A stretch of DNA of 29,614 nucleotides from an uncultured Veillonella sp. (GCA_902477915.1 CABSJA010000021.1:1-29614); one strand, 5' to 3'; counted from the stretch's first letter, positions 16,208 to 23,692 are shown. Program-made: numbers and translations. Notes: generated by a model not told the origin, from the letters alone.

Positions 16208-16249
16208 ATCCGCTAGGATACCATAGTTAAAAACTATATCCTAGCGGAT
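16208..16249 (-). terminator. Intrinsic terminator after the acyltransferase gene
   Basis: A 12-13-bp perfect outer stem (ATCCGCTAGGAT with ATCCTAGCGGAT) plus an inner ATAGTT/AACTAT stem. On the minus strand it is followed by TTTTTGTAT. It lies 80 nt after the stop at 16330. A smaller AACTCAG/CTGAGTT hairpin (16276-16307) is between them. Confidence 0.85.
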
Positions 16250-16329
16250 CTATTTATAATTATATAATTCGGCCTAACTCAGTATATTCAAATAATAACG
16301 CTGAGTTCAAACTGAAAGTCTTGTACAAA

Positions 16330-17445
16330 TCAGTGCCCTAATATAAATTTACGTAATGGTTTAGGCACATAATTAAGCGCTACTGTAGTCAAGTAGGACA
16401 ATCCTAGCGCCATCGCATACATAGCAAGCACATTGACTACGGTATACAAGAGATTATATTTAGCCATCACCCCAGAGATAATTAACAACCAGAATGGATG
16501 TGCTAAATAAATACCGTAGGACTTATCCCCTATTTCTGACCAAGTGGACTCCATAGTCGCATTCATTGGTAAGGTTTGGAACAAGAACAAACTAAAGAGC
16601 GTTCCTAATCCCGTATAGAGGACACCCATTGGACTCATTTGATGAACCGTATAAATTGCTTCTAGCACTGTATAATGCCATACGTCCATGACATAGTAGT
16701 AGGATCCAAGCATCAACAAAATAGAACCTACCGCACTAACACCTAACAAGTAGCGATAGCGCCACATGTACTCGCATACCGTTTCATATCGTTCAGCACA
16801 TACAGCACCCAACAAGAATATCCACACATAATGGATAACCCAATAGTTGAGTCTCATATCAAAGAGATATTTCAAGACAGGATTATTGCTAAGGTGTTCT
16901 GTTACCCAACGGCCAAGCATGTAAGATGAAACATAATCGATACCAACTTGGATAACAAATAGTAAGACCATCCAAAATACAGGACGTTTTAAGATGACTT
17001 TCACCATAGCGCGCCATAGTGGCATCATCACATAGAACCATAGAAGGATAACCATAAAGTATAGATGATACATGGATGTACCAAACAATAGGTTAACCGC
17101 CAATGGACCAGGATGTAAATTACCGAGGTTATGCGCCGTCAGTCCTGTGTAGAGCAGGTAAAATATGGACCACGTAATATATGGAAATAGCACCACCTGA
17201 ATACGGCGGTGCATAAATTCCTTATATGAGAATGGTCCCTCTACAGATGTATGATAAAACAGTCCAAATGCAGAGAGGAAGAAAAATGCTGGTACCCCAA
17301 AGCGCGATAGAATTTCTAAAACGCTAATGAGTTCTAAATTTACAAAAGGATTTTGTAGTGCGTAAGAACCTACGTGAATGCCGATTACACCGAGCATACA
17401 AAGGCCACGCATATAAGTAATTTCCGGTAAAAATGCTTTTTTCAT
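16330..17445 (-). CDS. Acyltransferase 3 family integral membrane protein
   Basis: 371 aa with about ten hydrophobic helices. The N-terminus fits the acyltransferase-3 signature: ITYMRGLCMLGVIGIHVG with R13 and H24, the conserved Arg and His. Such proteins O-acylate cell-surface sugars or exported polymers at the inner membrane. The acceptor is unknown. It is 16 bp downstream of the secreted DUF4127 gene, so the two probably form one envelope-related operon that ends at the terminator at 16208-16249. Confidence 0.87.
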   Translation of the reverse strand: MKKAFLPEITYMRGLCMLGVIGIHVGSYALQNPFVNLELISVLEILSRFGVPAFFFLSAFGLFYHTSVEGPFSYKEFMHRRIQVVLFPYITWSIFYLLYTGLTAHNLGNLHPGPLAVNLLFGTSMYHLYFMVILLWFYVMMPLWRAMVKVILKRPVFWMVLLFVIQVGIDYVSSYMLGRWVTEHLSNNPVLKYLFDMRLNYWVIHYVWIFLLGAVCAERYETVCEYMWRYRYLLGVSAVGSILLMLGSYYYVMDVWHYTVLEAIYTVHQMSPMGVLYTGLGTLFSLFLFQTLPMNATMESTWSEIGDKSYGIYLAHPFWLLIISGVMAKYNLLYTVVNVLAMYAMALGLSYLTTVALNYVPKPLRKFILGH

Positions 17446-17461
17446 AGCAATTCCCTATTCA

Positions 17462-19276
17462 TTATTGACCAGGTACAACTGCTGGTGTTGGCACAAGGCG
17501 TGGACCTTGAGATATTGTAGCTGGTTGTTTTACTACTGGAATTACAGATGCTGTAGTTTGAGCAGCTGCAGTCTTTGCTGGTTGAGCAGGTTGTGCTGGC
17601 GCAGCTTGACCATTAGCCTTAGCTGCTGCTTCTGCTTTAGCCTTAGCTTCCGCTTCAGCTTTTGCTTTCGCCTCTGCTTCACGTTTCAAGCGCAATTCTT
17701 TTTCGAGAGGTACCACTGGTTTATCGTAAATAGTGATATCTGTTTCGAATAGACGGCCCCAAGGGAATGTAGCTTTTACTGTACGAGGGTCGACTTTGAG
17801 GTATTTTTCAGCGAAGTCTTGGATACGTTCACCTAAGTAACTTTCAAGACGTTCGTTCAACTCGCCAGAGTAACGTACATTATCTGTGCGAATGGAATCT
17901 TGCATGCGGTAAATATCTTTACGGATATTTGCTTGGTACGCCCAGTTATCCAAGTATTGTTGCGTCAACATCTTACGATGACCTTCTGGACTCATAGTTT
18001 TAAGCAATACGCCTTGAGCAATTGCGTAACCTACCGTATTACTTGCTGTATTCCAACCATTGTACGCACCGATTTTGTACAGCATATCGCGTTTATACAA
18101 AGCAGATACTAATGTATTGTCCGCACCATTGTTATAAGCGATATCTGCAACGCTTACGTTTACGCCAGAATCAACAGCTTGTTGAATGCGATCTACGAAA
18201 GCATTTGTAGAATTAGAAATCATCGGGAAGTTCTCGAAGCTTTCAGATTCGCCAGTGCTTGTAGTAAGTGGTGTATTAACAGCTAACAACACAGTTGGTT
18301 TGCCTTGTGTCACCATTGTGCCACCTACGGCCTCAACGTGTTGCGCAATTGTTTTATCGATAGTTTGGTCTTCGTAACCTGGCAATGTTTTGCCGCCACC
18401 ACCGAGTGGATAAATTACGGAGAATGTTGGTTTTTCTGTACTTTCATCAGTACGAGAACGAGCCATCAATAAAAGACCAAGTTGGTCAGCCCCAGGGAAA
18501 CTACCATATTTTTCAACAGGAATATCCTTGGAGTATTTACTTAAGTAACGACCTTCTAATGCAGATTGGGACAATTGAGATGTATCATCATGGCCCAATG
18601 CGAAATAATCGAATACGCCGCTACGAGTTTCATCGATCAACTCTTTATTGATTTTCATATTTTTTTGACGGCGGTCAAACCAGTCTTGTAGGTATTCTAC
18701 AGGAACAGAGGCTTGAAGGCTCATCAATTTTTGAGTTTCCTCTTGTGTTAAGGAACCAGAGTCTAATTTATCTTGCAATGCGGCAATTTGGAAGATGGTA
18801 GGACCATATTCCGCATAGTAAGCTGGTTCAGTGCCGCCACCACTAGCACGTGGGGAGCGCATTACAGTACCGAAACCATAAATACGTACTTTTTTGTTAC
18901 GAGCTTTTAAGGATTCAATACGTTTTAAACGGCTTTCCAATGTGGAAAGTGGAATGTTGTGTTTACGAGAGTCTACAAGACCACCATAAATAAGCGTATC
19001 TGTACTCAATACCATCACATCAGCACGGCCTGCATTTTGTTCAACCCAAGCCATGATTTGATCTGCTTGACCTTGATAGTTCTTACCAGAAATCAAATTT
19101 TGAGGTGGTGTCAATATAGTCATACCTGCTTCGCGAGCTGTATCTACAGTATATTGTAAGCTTACAGGGCGATCATCTTGAGGTACGTACAACACGGTTT
19201 CCGCATCAATTTTAATAGATGTACCAGTAGCGATGGCTGCTGCCATAAGTGCTACTTTCAACCATTTATTCGTCAT
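17462..19276 (-). CDS. Secreted DUF4127 family protein with Ala/Lys/Glu and Pro-rich tail
   Basis: 604 aa. Signal peptide about 1-25 (MTNKWLKVALMAAAIATGTS), then the DUF4127 hallmark VLYVPQDDRPVSLQYT. Other conserved-looking blocks are LSTDTLIYGGLVDSRKHN, ALGHDDTSQ and DIAYNNGADN. Function of the family is unknown. Residues about 530-555 are a KAKAEAEAKAKAEAAAKA-type charged repeat, followed by a Pro/Ala/Gln-rich tail to the end. This is a typical flexible spacer for a periplasmic or wall-spanning protein. AAGGAG precedes the ATG, preceded in turn by a GCGAGT/ACTCGC hairpin (19299-19317). Confidence 0.88.
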   Translation of the reverse strand: MTNKWLKVALMAAAIATGTSIKIDAETVLYVPQDDRPVSLQYTVDTAREAGMTILTPPQNLISGKNYQGQADQIMAWVEQNAGRADVMVLSTDTLIYGGLVDSRKHNIPLSTLESRLKRIESLKARNKKVRIYGFGTVMRSPRASGGGTEPAYYAEYGPTIFQIAALQDKLDSGSLTQEETQKLMSLQASVPVEYLQDWFDRRQKNMKINKELIDETRSGVFDYFALGHDDTSQLSQSALEGRYLSKYSKDIPVEKYGSFPGADQLGLLLMARSRTDESTEKPTFSVIYPLGGGGKTLPGYEDQTIDKTIAQHVEAVGGTMVTQGKPTVLLAVNTPLTTSTGESESFENFPMISNSTNAFVDRIQQAVDSGVNVSVADIAYNNGADNTLVSALYKRDMLYKIGAYNGWNTASNTVGYAIAQGVLLKTMSPEGHRKMLTQQYLDNWAYQANIRKDIYRMQDSIRTDNVRYSGELNERLESYLGERIQDFAEKYLKVDPRTVKATFPWGRLFETDITIYDKPVVPLEKELRLKREAEAKAKAEAEAKAKAEAAAKANGQAAPAQPAQPAKTAAAQTTASVIPVVKQPATISQGPRLVPTPAVVPGQ

Positions 19277-19387
19277 AAATCAAATCTCCTTCTGTGTAGC
19301 GAGTACTCCCGACTCGCAAAATGAACTGTTTTATAATACTCTCTTTTTCTGACACTTTTATGAAATGTTCATATGCTCAATAGTATA

Positions 19388-19396
19388 ATTATATCA
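19388..19396 (-). promoter_or_regulatory. Extended -10 promoter (TGATATAAT) of the DUF4127 operon
   Basis: The minus-strand TGATATAAT has a TTGCGA at about 16-bp spacing. It would give a long leader (about 105 nt) containing the GCGAGT/ACTCGC hairpin. Confidence 0.4.
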
Positions 19397-19404
19397 TTTG
19401 ACTA

Positions 19405-20052
19405 TTATTTCGCAACCGGCTTGGTTTTTCCTACCTTAGGTAGACTCCAATTGTACTTGATGGCTAACAGACGGATAACGAGTACCACTGTGAAAGCACC
19501 ATATACAGCCATACTGTCCCAACTAGATGTAACCATAAGATAATAAACAATGCCTCCAATAATACTAGGCAATGCATATACATCCTCTTTCAAAACAGAT
19601 GGAATGCGCTGTGCTAACATATCACGGATAATACCGCCTCCAACAGCAGTGATAGTACCGAGTAATACAATAAAGATAGGCAACTCTGGATAGAGTTTAA
19701 ACCCTGCAGAAGCACCTGTTACAGTAAATGATGCTAACCCTAACGCATCGGCCAATAAGTAACTAGCACGACTACGAGGCCCCATCGCATGCTTGCGGTA
19801 TCGACTGTTGTAAATCAAGAACACGATAACTGTTACAGCTAAGACAACCGTTACGTACACCACATTTCGAAGTGAGTTTGGCGGAAAATAACCGAGCAAT
19901 ACATCCCGTACAATACCGCCACCGATAGCCGTAGCCAACGCCAACACGGCCATACCAAAGATATCCATCTTCCGAGCTACCCCAACAAGCGCACCGGATA
20001 CAGCAAAGGCAATAGTGCCAATCATATCAAACATATACCATATAATATCCAT
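19405..20052 (-). CDS. UPF0126/TRIC-type membrane protein
   Basis: 215-aa inner-membrane protein with two tandem UPF0126 repeats of three helices each, both carrying the kinked GGG-I-RD motif: ATAIGGGIVRDVLLG and TAVGGGIIRDMLAQ. Prokaryotic TRIC homologues form trimeric cation channels; E. coli YicG has been linked to glycine uptake. The role here is open. The start is set at 20052 (MDIIWYMFDMIG), where GGGGGA precedes the ATG. An upstream ATG at 20142 would run into the divergent tadA gene and is rejected. Confidence 0.87.
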   Translation of the reverse strand: MDIIWYMFDMIGTIAFAVSGALVGVARKMDIFGMAVLALATAIGGGIVRDVLLGYFPPNSLRNVVYVTVVLAVTVIVFLIYNSRYRKHAMGPRSRASYLLADALGLASFTVTGASAGFKLYPELPIFIVLLGTITAVGGGIIRDMLAQRIPSVLKEDVYALPSIIGGIVYYLMVTSSWDSMAVYGAFTVVLVIRLLAIKYNWSLPKVGKTKPVAK

Positions 20053-20135
20053 AATTCCCCCATATAATCTATTCGCATAACTGCGTACACTGTGATAGAC
20101 TTTATGTAAGATATTATACATGAAGAGGTATGCCA

Positions 20136-20681
20136 ATGACAAAAGACATTACACCTGTAGACATTGAAAATATGGATGAACACACTCGCGACGAATATTT
20201 TATGGCCATTGCTATGGAAGAAGCGCGCAAGGCTTATGACCTTGGAGAAATCCCTATCGGTGCCATTCTCGTAAAAGATAATACTATCATTTCACGCCAT
20301 CACAATCGTCGTGAATTAGATCATGATGCAACGGCTCATGCAGAGGTCCTCGTAATCCGCGAAGCATGCGATGTTCTCAAGCGCTGGCGGTTGACTGGTT
20401 GTACCCTGTATGTTACGATAGAGCCGTGTCCGATGTGCGCTGGAGCCATTATTAACAGTCGTATTGATCGTGTTGTATATGGTGCAAGTGATTACAAAGG
20501 AGGCGCCGTAGAATCGCTATTCAATGTGCTCTCTCACCCAGGTTTAAATCATGAACCTGAACTGGCATCTGGTGTGCTTGGTGATGAATGTAGCCAAATC
20601 ATGAAAGACTTCTTTAAGGAGCGCCGTAAAGCACGGAGGAGTACCCAAGAGGCTGAAGGGTCCGCACTCGAAATGCGGTAG
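20136..20681 (+). CDS. tadA: tRNA-specific adenosine deaminase
   Basis: Converts A34 to inosine in tRNA-Arg(ACG). 181 aa from ATG 20136, chosen over the ATG at 20130 because GAGG is 7 bases away. Zinc and catalytic motifs: HAEV (H68, E70) and PCPMC (C98, C101). The first about 20 residues extend beyond the usual start of the domain. The normal family end would be near KDFFKERRKARR. Here the frame continues into tRNA-Ser: residues 167-181 are read from tRNA sequence and the stop TAG lies at 20679-20681 inside the tRNA. An annotation stopping before the tRNA would be wrong, since no earlier stop exists. Confidence 0.93.
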   Translation: MTKDITPVDIENMDEHTRDEYFMAIAMEEARKAYDLGEIPIGAILVKDNTIISRHHNRRELDHDATAHAEVLVIREACDVLKRWRLTGCTLYVTIEPCPMCAGAIINSRIDRVVYGASDYKGGAVESLFNVLSHPGLNHEPELASGVLGDECSQIMKDFFKERRKARRSTQEAEGSALEMR

Positions 20682-20725
20682 GTCGGGCAACCGGCGCGGG
20701 GGTTCAAATCCCTCCTCCTCTGCCA
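20635..20725 (+). tRNA. tRNA-Ser(CGA)
   Basis: A 91-nt class II tRNA with encoded CCA. The acceptor GGAGGAG pairs with CTCCTCT (first pair G-U), then T8/A9, D-stem CCC/GGG, anticodon stem CCGCA/TGCGG with loop CTCGAAA (anticodon CGA, reads UCG), long variable arm GTCGG/CCGGC, and T-arm with TTCAAAT. Its 5' 47 bases overlap the end of tadA on the same strand. Its 3' end is the integration site of the mobile element that follows. Confidence 0.95.
20701..20725 (+). other. Attachment site attL (tRNA-Ser 3' end)
   Basis: The last 25 bases of the tRNA recur imperfectly at 28718-28742: 20 of 25 positions match, including GGTTC, TCCCT and a terminal 8-bp identity CTCTGCCA. Typical target site for a tyrosine recombinase. 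Confidence 0.65.
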
Positions 20726-20761
20726 TTCTTTTAAATGATAATGATAGAGATACAACAGATG

Positions 20762-20797
20762 AACCTAGATACACATAATACAGATGTTATCTAGGTT
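20762..20797 (+). terminator. Terminator after tRNA-Ser
   Basis: AACCTAGATA pairs with TATCTAGGTT (10 bp, 16-nt loop), followed by TTCTTATATT on the plus strand. It ends tRNA transcription just inside the element. The remainder of 20726-20932 holds only the arm-type repeats. Confidence 0.65.
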
Positions 20798-20854
20798 TTC
20801 TTATATTATTGAGTGAATTTTGTGTATCAATCATTCTCTATTATATGGTGGTAT

Positions 20855-20875
20855 TTGCCCCATTTATTGCCCCAT
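20855..20875 (+). repeat. Paired TTGCCCCAT repeats, left end (integrase arm sites)
   Basis: TTGCCCCAT at 20855-20863 and 20867-20875, a 12-bp period. The same pair with the same period is found at the right end (28652-28672) in the same orientation. Probable arm-type binding sites of the integrase. Confidence 0.6.
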
Positions 20876-20932
20876 GACATTTTACAAAATCATATAATCA
20901 TCTCTTACACCTTGCTATATTAGTAGGGTGTT

Positions 20933-21370
20933 TTATTTTACTGCACTTTTCAGCATGCTAGGTAAATATCTATCAATATCGCTGCAAGTCATAGCAATTT
21001 CTGCAGCTACTTTATTAAGTAATGAAGCCCTGCCTTGAATTTCGCCATTTATATAACGAATTAGGCTCTTTATTGCTCTTTCATTAATTGGCAGATCATA
21101 TATACATATACAGCATGCAGAATAAATGATATTAATCATGACATAAGCCCCCCTTTTTTTCTCTCTCCTAACTAATAAATCTGATATATCTGTCTTTTTA
21201 TTCTTACCGCCAGGAGTAGCTTTTATTTGAGAAGTATTAGGATTGTAAAGATTCATACCATTTAACTCATCTAATAACATTCTACGGCGCTCACTAATTA
21301 AAGCGTATTCTTTCAATCTACTTATGATTTGTTTCTTTACATCTGCATCTACACAAATACAATCTGTCAT
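20933..21370 (-). CDS. Putative phage late transcription regulator (RinA/DUF1492-like)
   Basis: 145 aa. An N-terminal helical part (KKQIISRLKEYALISERRRML) precedes a short linker, TSQIKATPGGKNKKTDISDL. That linker resembles the TG.P.GG.....DLS segment of RinA/ArpU-type phage regulators. A C-terminal part follows, INERAIKSLIRYINGE, in the position of their sigma-region-4-like helices. The match is by eye and moderate. It is the last gene of the minus-strand series, 9 bp after the 75-aa gene. AGGGCGG precedes the ATG. If right, it may switch on the structural promoter at 23625. The hypothetical-protein alternative stays open. Confidence 0.55.
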   Translation of the reverse strand: MTDCICVDADVKKQIISRLKEYALISERRRMLLDELNGMNLYNPNTSQIKATPGGKNKKTDISDLLVRREKKRGAYVMINIIYSACCICIYDLPINERAIKSLIRYINGEIQGRASLLNKVAAEIAMTCSDIDRYLPSMLKSAVK

Positions 21371-21379
21371 ATGCCGCCC

Positions 21380-21607
21380 TCACATGAAATTATCTTTGAT
21401 GTTATTTTCTTCACAGTACTTCTTATGTAGCGCTATAACCTCATTACACGCTCTATCTTGTTCTACTTTACAGTTTGATATACAGCGCTTTAATAATCCC
21501 GTTGATATAGTGGCCAAGAATTTAGATCGCTCTATTTCCTTTAACGCTTTACTCTTAAGAGCGGCCTTTTGATTTACTTTTTTAGTTAATTTATTCAGTA
21601 AATTCAT
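21380..21607 (-). CDS. Small basic protein, unknown
   Basis: 75 aa, lysine-rich N-terminus (NLLNKLTKKVNQKAALKSKALK) and two or three predicted helices with three cysteines. No family recognised. The start overlaps the end of the 73-aa gene by 17 bp and has AGAGGAG 7 bases upstream, so it is very likely translated. Confidence 0.6.
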   Translation of the reverse strand: MNLLNKLTKKVNQKAALKSKALKEIERSKFLATISTGLLKRCISNCKVEQDRACNEVIALHKKYCEENNIKDNFM

Positions 21608-21812
21608 TTACTAACTCCTCTAACTTCTCTATTTGCTTTTGTTGCTCGTCTAATCTAATAGCGCCTAATATAGCATTAGCCCCTACAATAATAGTATTTG
21701 CTCTCTTACTATCCATTTCGCCATTAGCCACCATATTGTTTATACGGCTTATTGACTTTCTTACTTGCTGCGGTGTAGAAAACCGAAATGATAGCCGCTT
21801 ATTTTCTTTCAT
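21591..21812 (-). CDS. Small helical phage protein, unknown
   Basis: 73 aa: LSFRFSTPQQVRKSISRINN, then MVANGEMDSKRANTIIVGAN and a charged C-terminal helix (DEQQKQIEKLEELV). The pattern PxxVRKxxxRxxNxxxNGExxxxxANxI is one I have seen in small phage and element proteins, some of them near terminase genes. Function is unknown; a role in DNA recognition during packaging is a guess. First gene after the capsid terminator (21837-21862); there is no room for a promoter between, so it depends on read-through. AAAGG precedes the ATG. Confidence 0.6.
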   Translation of the reverse strand: MKENKRLSFRFSTPQQVRKSISRINNMVANGEMDSKRANTIIVGANAILGAIRLDEQQKQIEKLEELVNEFTE

Positions 21813-21836
21813 ATTATGCCTTTCTAGATATAAAGA

Positions 21837-21862
21837 AAGAGGGCGAATGACTTCGCCCTCTT
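21837..21862 (-). terminator. Terminator directly after the capsid gene
   Basis: A perfect 11-bp stem, AAGAGGGCGAA with TTCGCCCTCTT, and a 4-nt loop. On the minus strand it is followed by TCTTTATATC. It starts 7 nt after the capsid stop and probably lowers expression of the three genes beyond. Confidence 0.8.
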
Positions 21863-21868
21863 ATGGTG

Positions 21869-22699
21869 TTATTTTGCTTTGTGTACGTAGATACCTTTAG
21901 TTTTATTTTCTAAGACAAAGGCATCGTATGCAATACGCCCCTCTACTAGATTACCACTAATACCAGGTGGATCCTGATGGATTTTATAATCTTCAAGTTT
22001 TACTGGGGCAACCGTTGCGGACGGGTGAACCAAAACAAAATTAACGTCCTCAGGTAGTCTAATTTTAGGTACTTTGATAATCGTAGCACCATCTAACATA
22101 CCAATAACGCCCAATTTTCGCATATCCTGGCCTACATCTGTAGCCATGACAATAGAGGCGTTCTTTTTCATGATTGTATATGTATCAGGAGTTACCAATA
22201 AAACACGGTTTGTTTCTGGTACTTCAGCAGTATCAAGTACTTCAGTAGCCTTTAAAATAGTGTCATATACATTTTTATCCGTTAATGCGCCTGTTTCTGT
22301 AGTACCTGCACCTGCTACAACTTTACCATATACATAAGTATCAACTTCAGGAATTACTACTTCTCTAAGTTGACGGGCAAGCGCCGCCGCTGCTTGCAAT
22401 GCTGCTTTTGTTTCATCTACATCTAATTTATCAAGAGCGAATGTGAAGGATCGGTCTTTTTCCAATGTAAATTCTTCTGTAGTAGCGTCTAAGCCTTGAA
22501 TTTGACCGTATCGGCTATGGTTTGCGCCTGTACCCGCACGATCATAATCATTCATAGCGCTTGTTGTAACTTTGTATACTTTGACGCTATGCGCGCCTGT
22601 AAATTCAAAGTCATTGTTTGTTATTACTTGCCGTTTTGACTCTGCCTTAAATTGCTCATCTACATAGGGCAAAAATTGGGTTGCTAGTTCAATAGCCAT
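21869..22699 (-). CDS. Major capsid protein (HK97-fold type)
   Basis: 276 aa. N-terminal LATQFLPYVDEQFKAESKRQ, GAHSVKVYKV, then the FTLEKDRSFTFALDKLDVDE segment and a long helix with LREVVIPEVDTYVYGKV. The P-domain-like part RVLLVTPDTYTIMKKN comes later, and the end, NLVEGRIAYDAFVLENKTKGIYV, is typical of tailed-phage coat proteins of about 280-300 aa. It forms the icosahedral shell. It lies 11 bp after the scaffold gene, the usual order. No portal or protease gene adjoins it, which is abnormal for a phage head cluster. Confidence 0.85.
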   Translation of the reverse strand: MAIELATQFLPYVDEQFKAESKRQVITNNDFEFTGAHSVKVYKVTTSAMNDYDRAGTGANHSRYGQIQGLDATTEEFTLEKDRSFTFALDKLDVDETKAALQAAAALARQLREVVIPEVDTYVYGKVVAGAGTTETGALTDKNVYDTILKATEVLDTAEVPETNRVLLVTPDTYTIMKKNASIVMATDVGQDMRKLGVIGMLDGATIIKVPKIRLPEDVNFVLVHPSATVAPVKLEDYKIHQDPPGISGNLVEGRIAYDAFVLENKTKGIYVHKAK

Positions 22700-22710
22700 A
22701 TTTAACCTTT

Positions 22711-23208
22711 CTATTTAAGGCCAAAAGCATCGCGTAATTCATCATTCCCTATAGATTGAGAACTACATGATAAGCCACTTCCAAAACCACTACCGGCCTT
22801 TTGATTATCTTTAATTGCCCATGTTGATTTACTGGCCCATTCTTTAATGTGTTCTCCAATAGGTACACTATTACCGTTATCATCGGTATAAATTACACTC
22901 CCTTTATCGTCTACACTTGCATTATTAATAAATAATCGTGCAAGCTCTGTAGGGTTAATGCCGTTGGCCTTTTCTAATTCTTGAATGATAGTTTTATTAA
23001 CCTGTTCCGCTTTTAACGCTGTAGCTTTGGCCTCATTATCAGCCTTTAAGCCTTGTAATTCAGCCCTTACCGTTACCAGTTCTTTTTGTAACGTTTCCAC
23101 CATGTCGTTGTCGCTATTATAGCGCTTACGCTCACGTTCTAGGCGTTCTTTTACAATGTTATCTACTTCAGCTTGCGTAAACAGTTTTTCTTTGTTTTTT
23201 TCAGTCAT
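22711..23208 (-). CDS. Phage capsid scaffolding protein (GP20/DUF4355-like)
   Basis: 165 aa from ATG 23208, chosen because AGGAG stands 8 bases before it; a longer frame from 23301 lacks a ribosome site. N-terminal FTQAEVDNIVKERLERERKR is the hallmark of DUF4355/GP20 scaffolds. Residues about 30-85 form a charged coiled coil. The end, NDELRDAFGLK, resembles the capsid-binding tail of such proteins. It would nucleate and size the procapsid and then leave. Lies directly before the capsid gene. Promoter for the pair is probably at 23625. Confidence 0.82.
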   Translation of the reverse strand: MTEKNKEKLFTQAEVDNIVKERLERERKRYNSDNDMVETLQKELVTVRAELQGLKADNEAKATALKAEQVNKTIIQELEKANGINPTELARLFINNASVDDKGSVIYTDDNGNSVPIGEHIKEWASKSTWAIKDNQKAGSGFGSGLSCSSQSIGNDELRDAFGLK

Positions 23209-23378
23209 TTTAATTACTCCTATTTTTCCTGTTAGTGCAGTAAATAATATATAAGTCATTTGGAGGATCGCCATATTATACGGCCAAAACTTATATACCA
23301 TAGCCTAGAGGCTATTACCTCAAATACACTTTCTCGCGATATTTTTCTCATGTTATATTGGAGGTCTAACATAATGAA

Positions 23379-23519
23379 ATGGGTAACGGAACAGAATATA
23401 AAGATCGGTTCCCTCGAATGTGTGAGTGTGGGTTTGAAGATGGGGTGGATTACAACTCGGACTTTTTTGTCCGAGTTCAAAAAGAAGGCGGGCGAGATGT
23501 TGAGCGCGATTTCTTTTAA
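23379..23519 (+). CDS. Possible 46-aa cysteine-containing small protein
   Basis: Plus-strand frame in the gap between minus-strand genes, starting MGNGTEYKDRFPRMCECGF and ending VQKEGGRDVERDFF. The CxCGFxDGxDY core and the acidic composition look like real protein, perhaps half of a zinc-ribbon or an eroded gene. GGAGG lies 14 bases upstream, too far for a good site. The same GGAGG fits better (9 bases) a second frame from 23374 to 23523 (49 aa, starting MKWVTEQNIKIGS), which looks less natural. A perfect 9-bp hairpin lies inside both. Low certainty. Confidence 0.3.
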   Translation: MGNGTEYKDRFPRMCECGFEDGVDYNSDFFVRVQKEGGRDVERDFF

Positions 23520-23580
23520 ATAAAAAAGCATGAGAACAAACAAGCCTAAGCCTATCTATTCCCATGCCATAAAAAGCGTT

Positions 23581-23598
23581 CAATCACATGCGTGATTG
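23581..23598. promoter_or_regulatory. Palindrome just downstream of the structural promoter
   Basis: CAATCACATGCGTGATTG, a 7-bp perfect inverted repeat with a 4-nt centre, about 20-37 nt after the predicted start. A possible operator or leader hairpin. Confidence 0.4.
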
Positions 23599-23624
23599 CG
23601 GTACTCCTGTATTTGATTGTCTTA

Positions 23625-23633
23625 ATTATACCA
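23625..23633 (-). promoter_or_regulatory. Extended -10 promoter (TGGTATAAT) for scaffold-capsid genes
   Basis: The minus strand reads TGGTATAAT, the same form as at 11457. A TTGTTT lies upstream but with only 15-bp spacing, so activation by a phage-type regulator is possible. The long leader runs to 23208. Confidence 0.5.
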
Positions 23634-23692
23634 TATTTTACTAAAAAACAATAGAGGGGGTATATTTCTATAAAGCTATATACCGCCTATAC

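Larger units (their letters stand above)
23209..23692. other. Gene-poor stretch upstream of scaffold gene
   Basis: 484 bp with no convincing minus-strand gene. It holds the extended -10 promoter (23625), three palindromes (23300-23315; 9-bp stem 23454-23477; 23581-23598) and a small plus-strand reading frame. It is less AT-rich than the rest of the element. It would form a roughly 400-nt leader of the scaffold mRNA, or may be a packaging (pac/cos) site; the latter is speculation. Confidence 0.45.

Noticed and set aside
20053..20142. Longer N-terminus of the UPF0126 protein starting at 20142
   Set aside because: Would overlap the divergent tadA start; the extra 30 residues lack family character and the ATG at 20052 has GGGGGA in front.
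20544..20774. Minus-strand frames covering the end of tadA and tRNA-Ser
   Set aside because: Translate the antisense of a tRNA and of tadA; a common false call at tRNA loci.
20855..20875. CRISPR-like array from short repeats
   Set aside because: Only two 9-bp copies per end with 3-bp gaps; no spacers, leader or cas genes anywhere in the window.
23353..23583. 76-aa minus-strand frame in the leader of the scaffold gene
   Set aside because: Begins with TTG without a ribosome site and has an unlikely His/Pro/Cys-rich composition; probably leader sequence.
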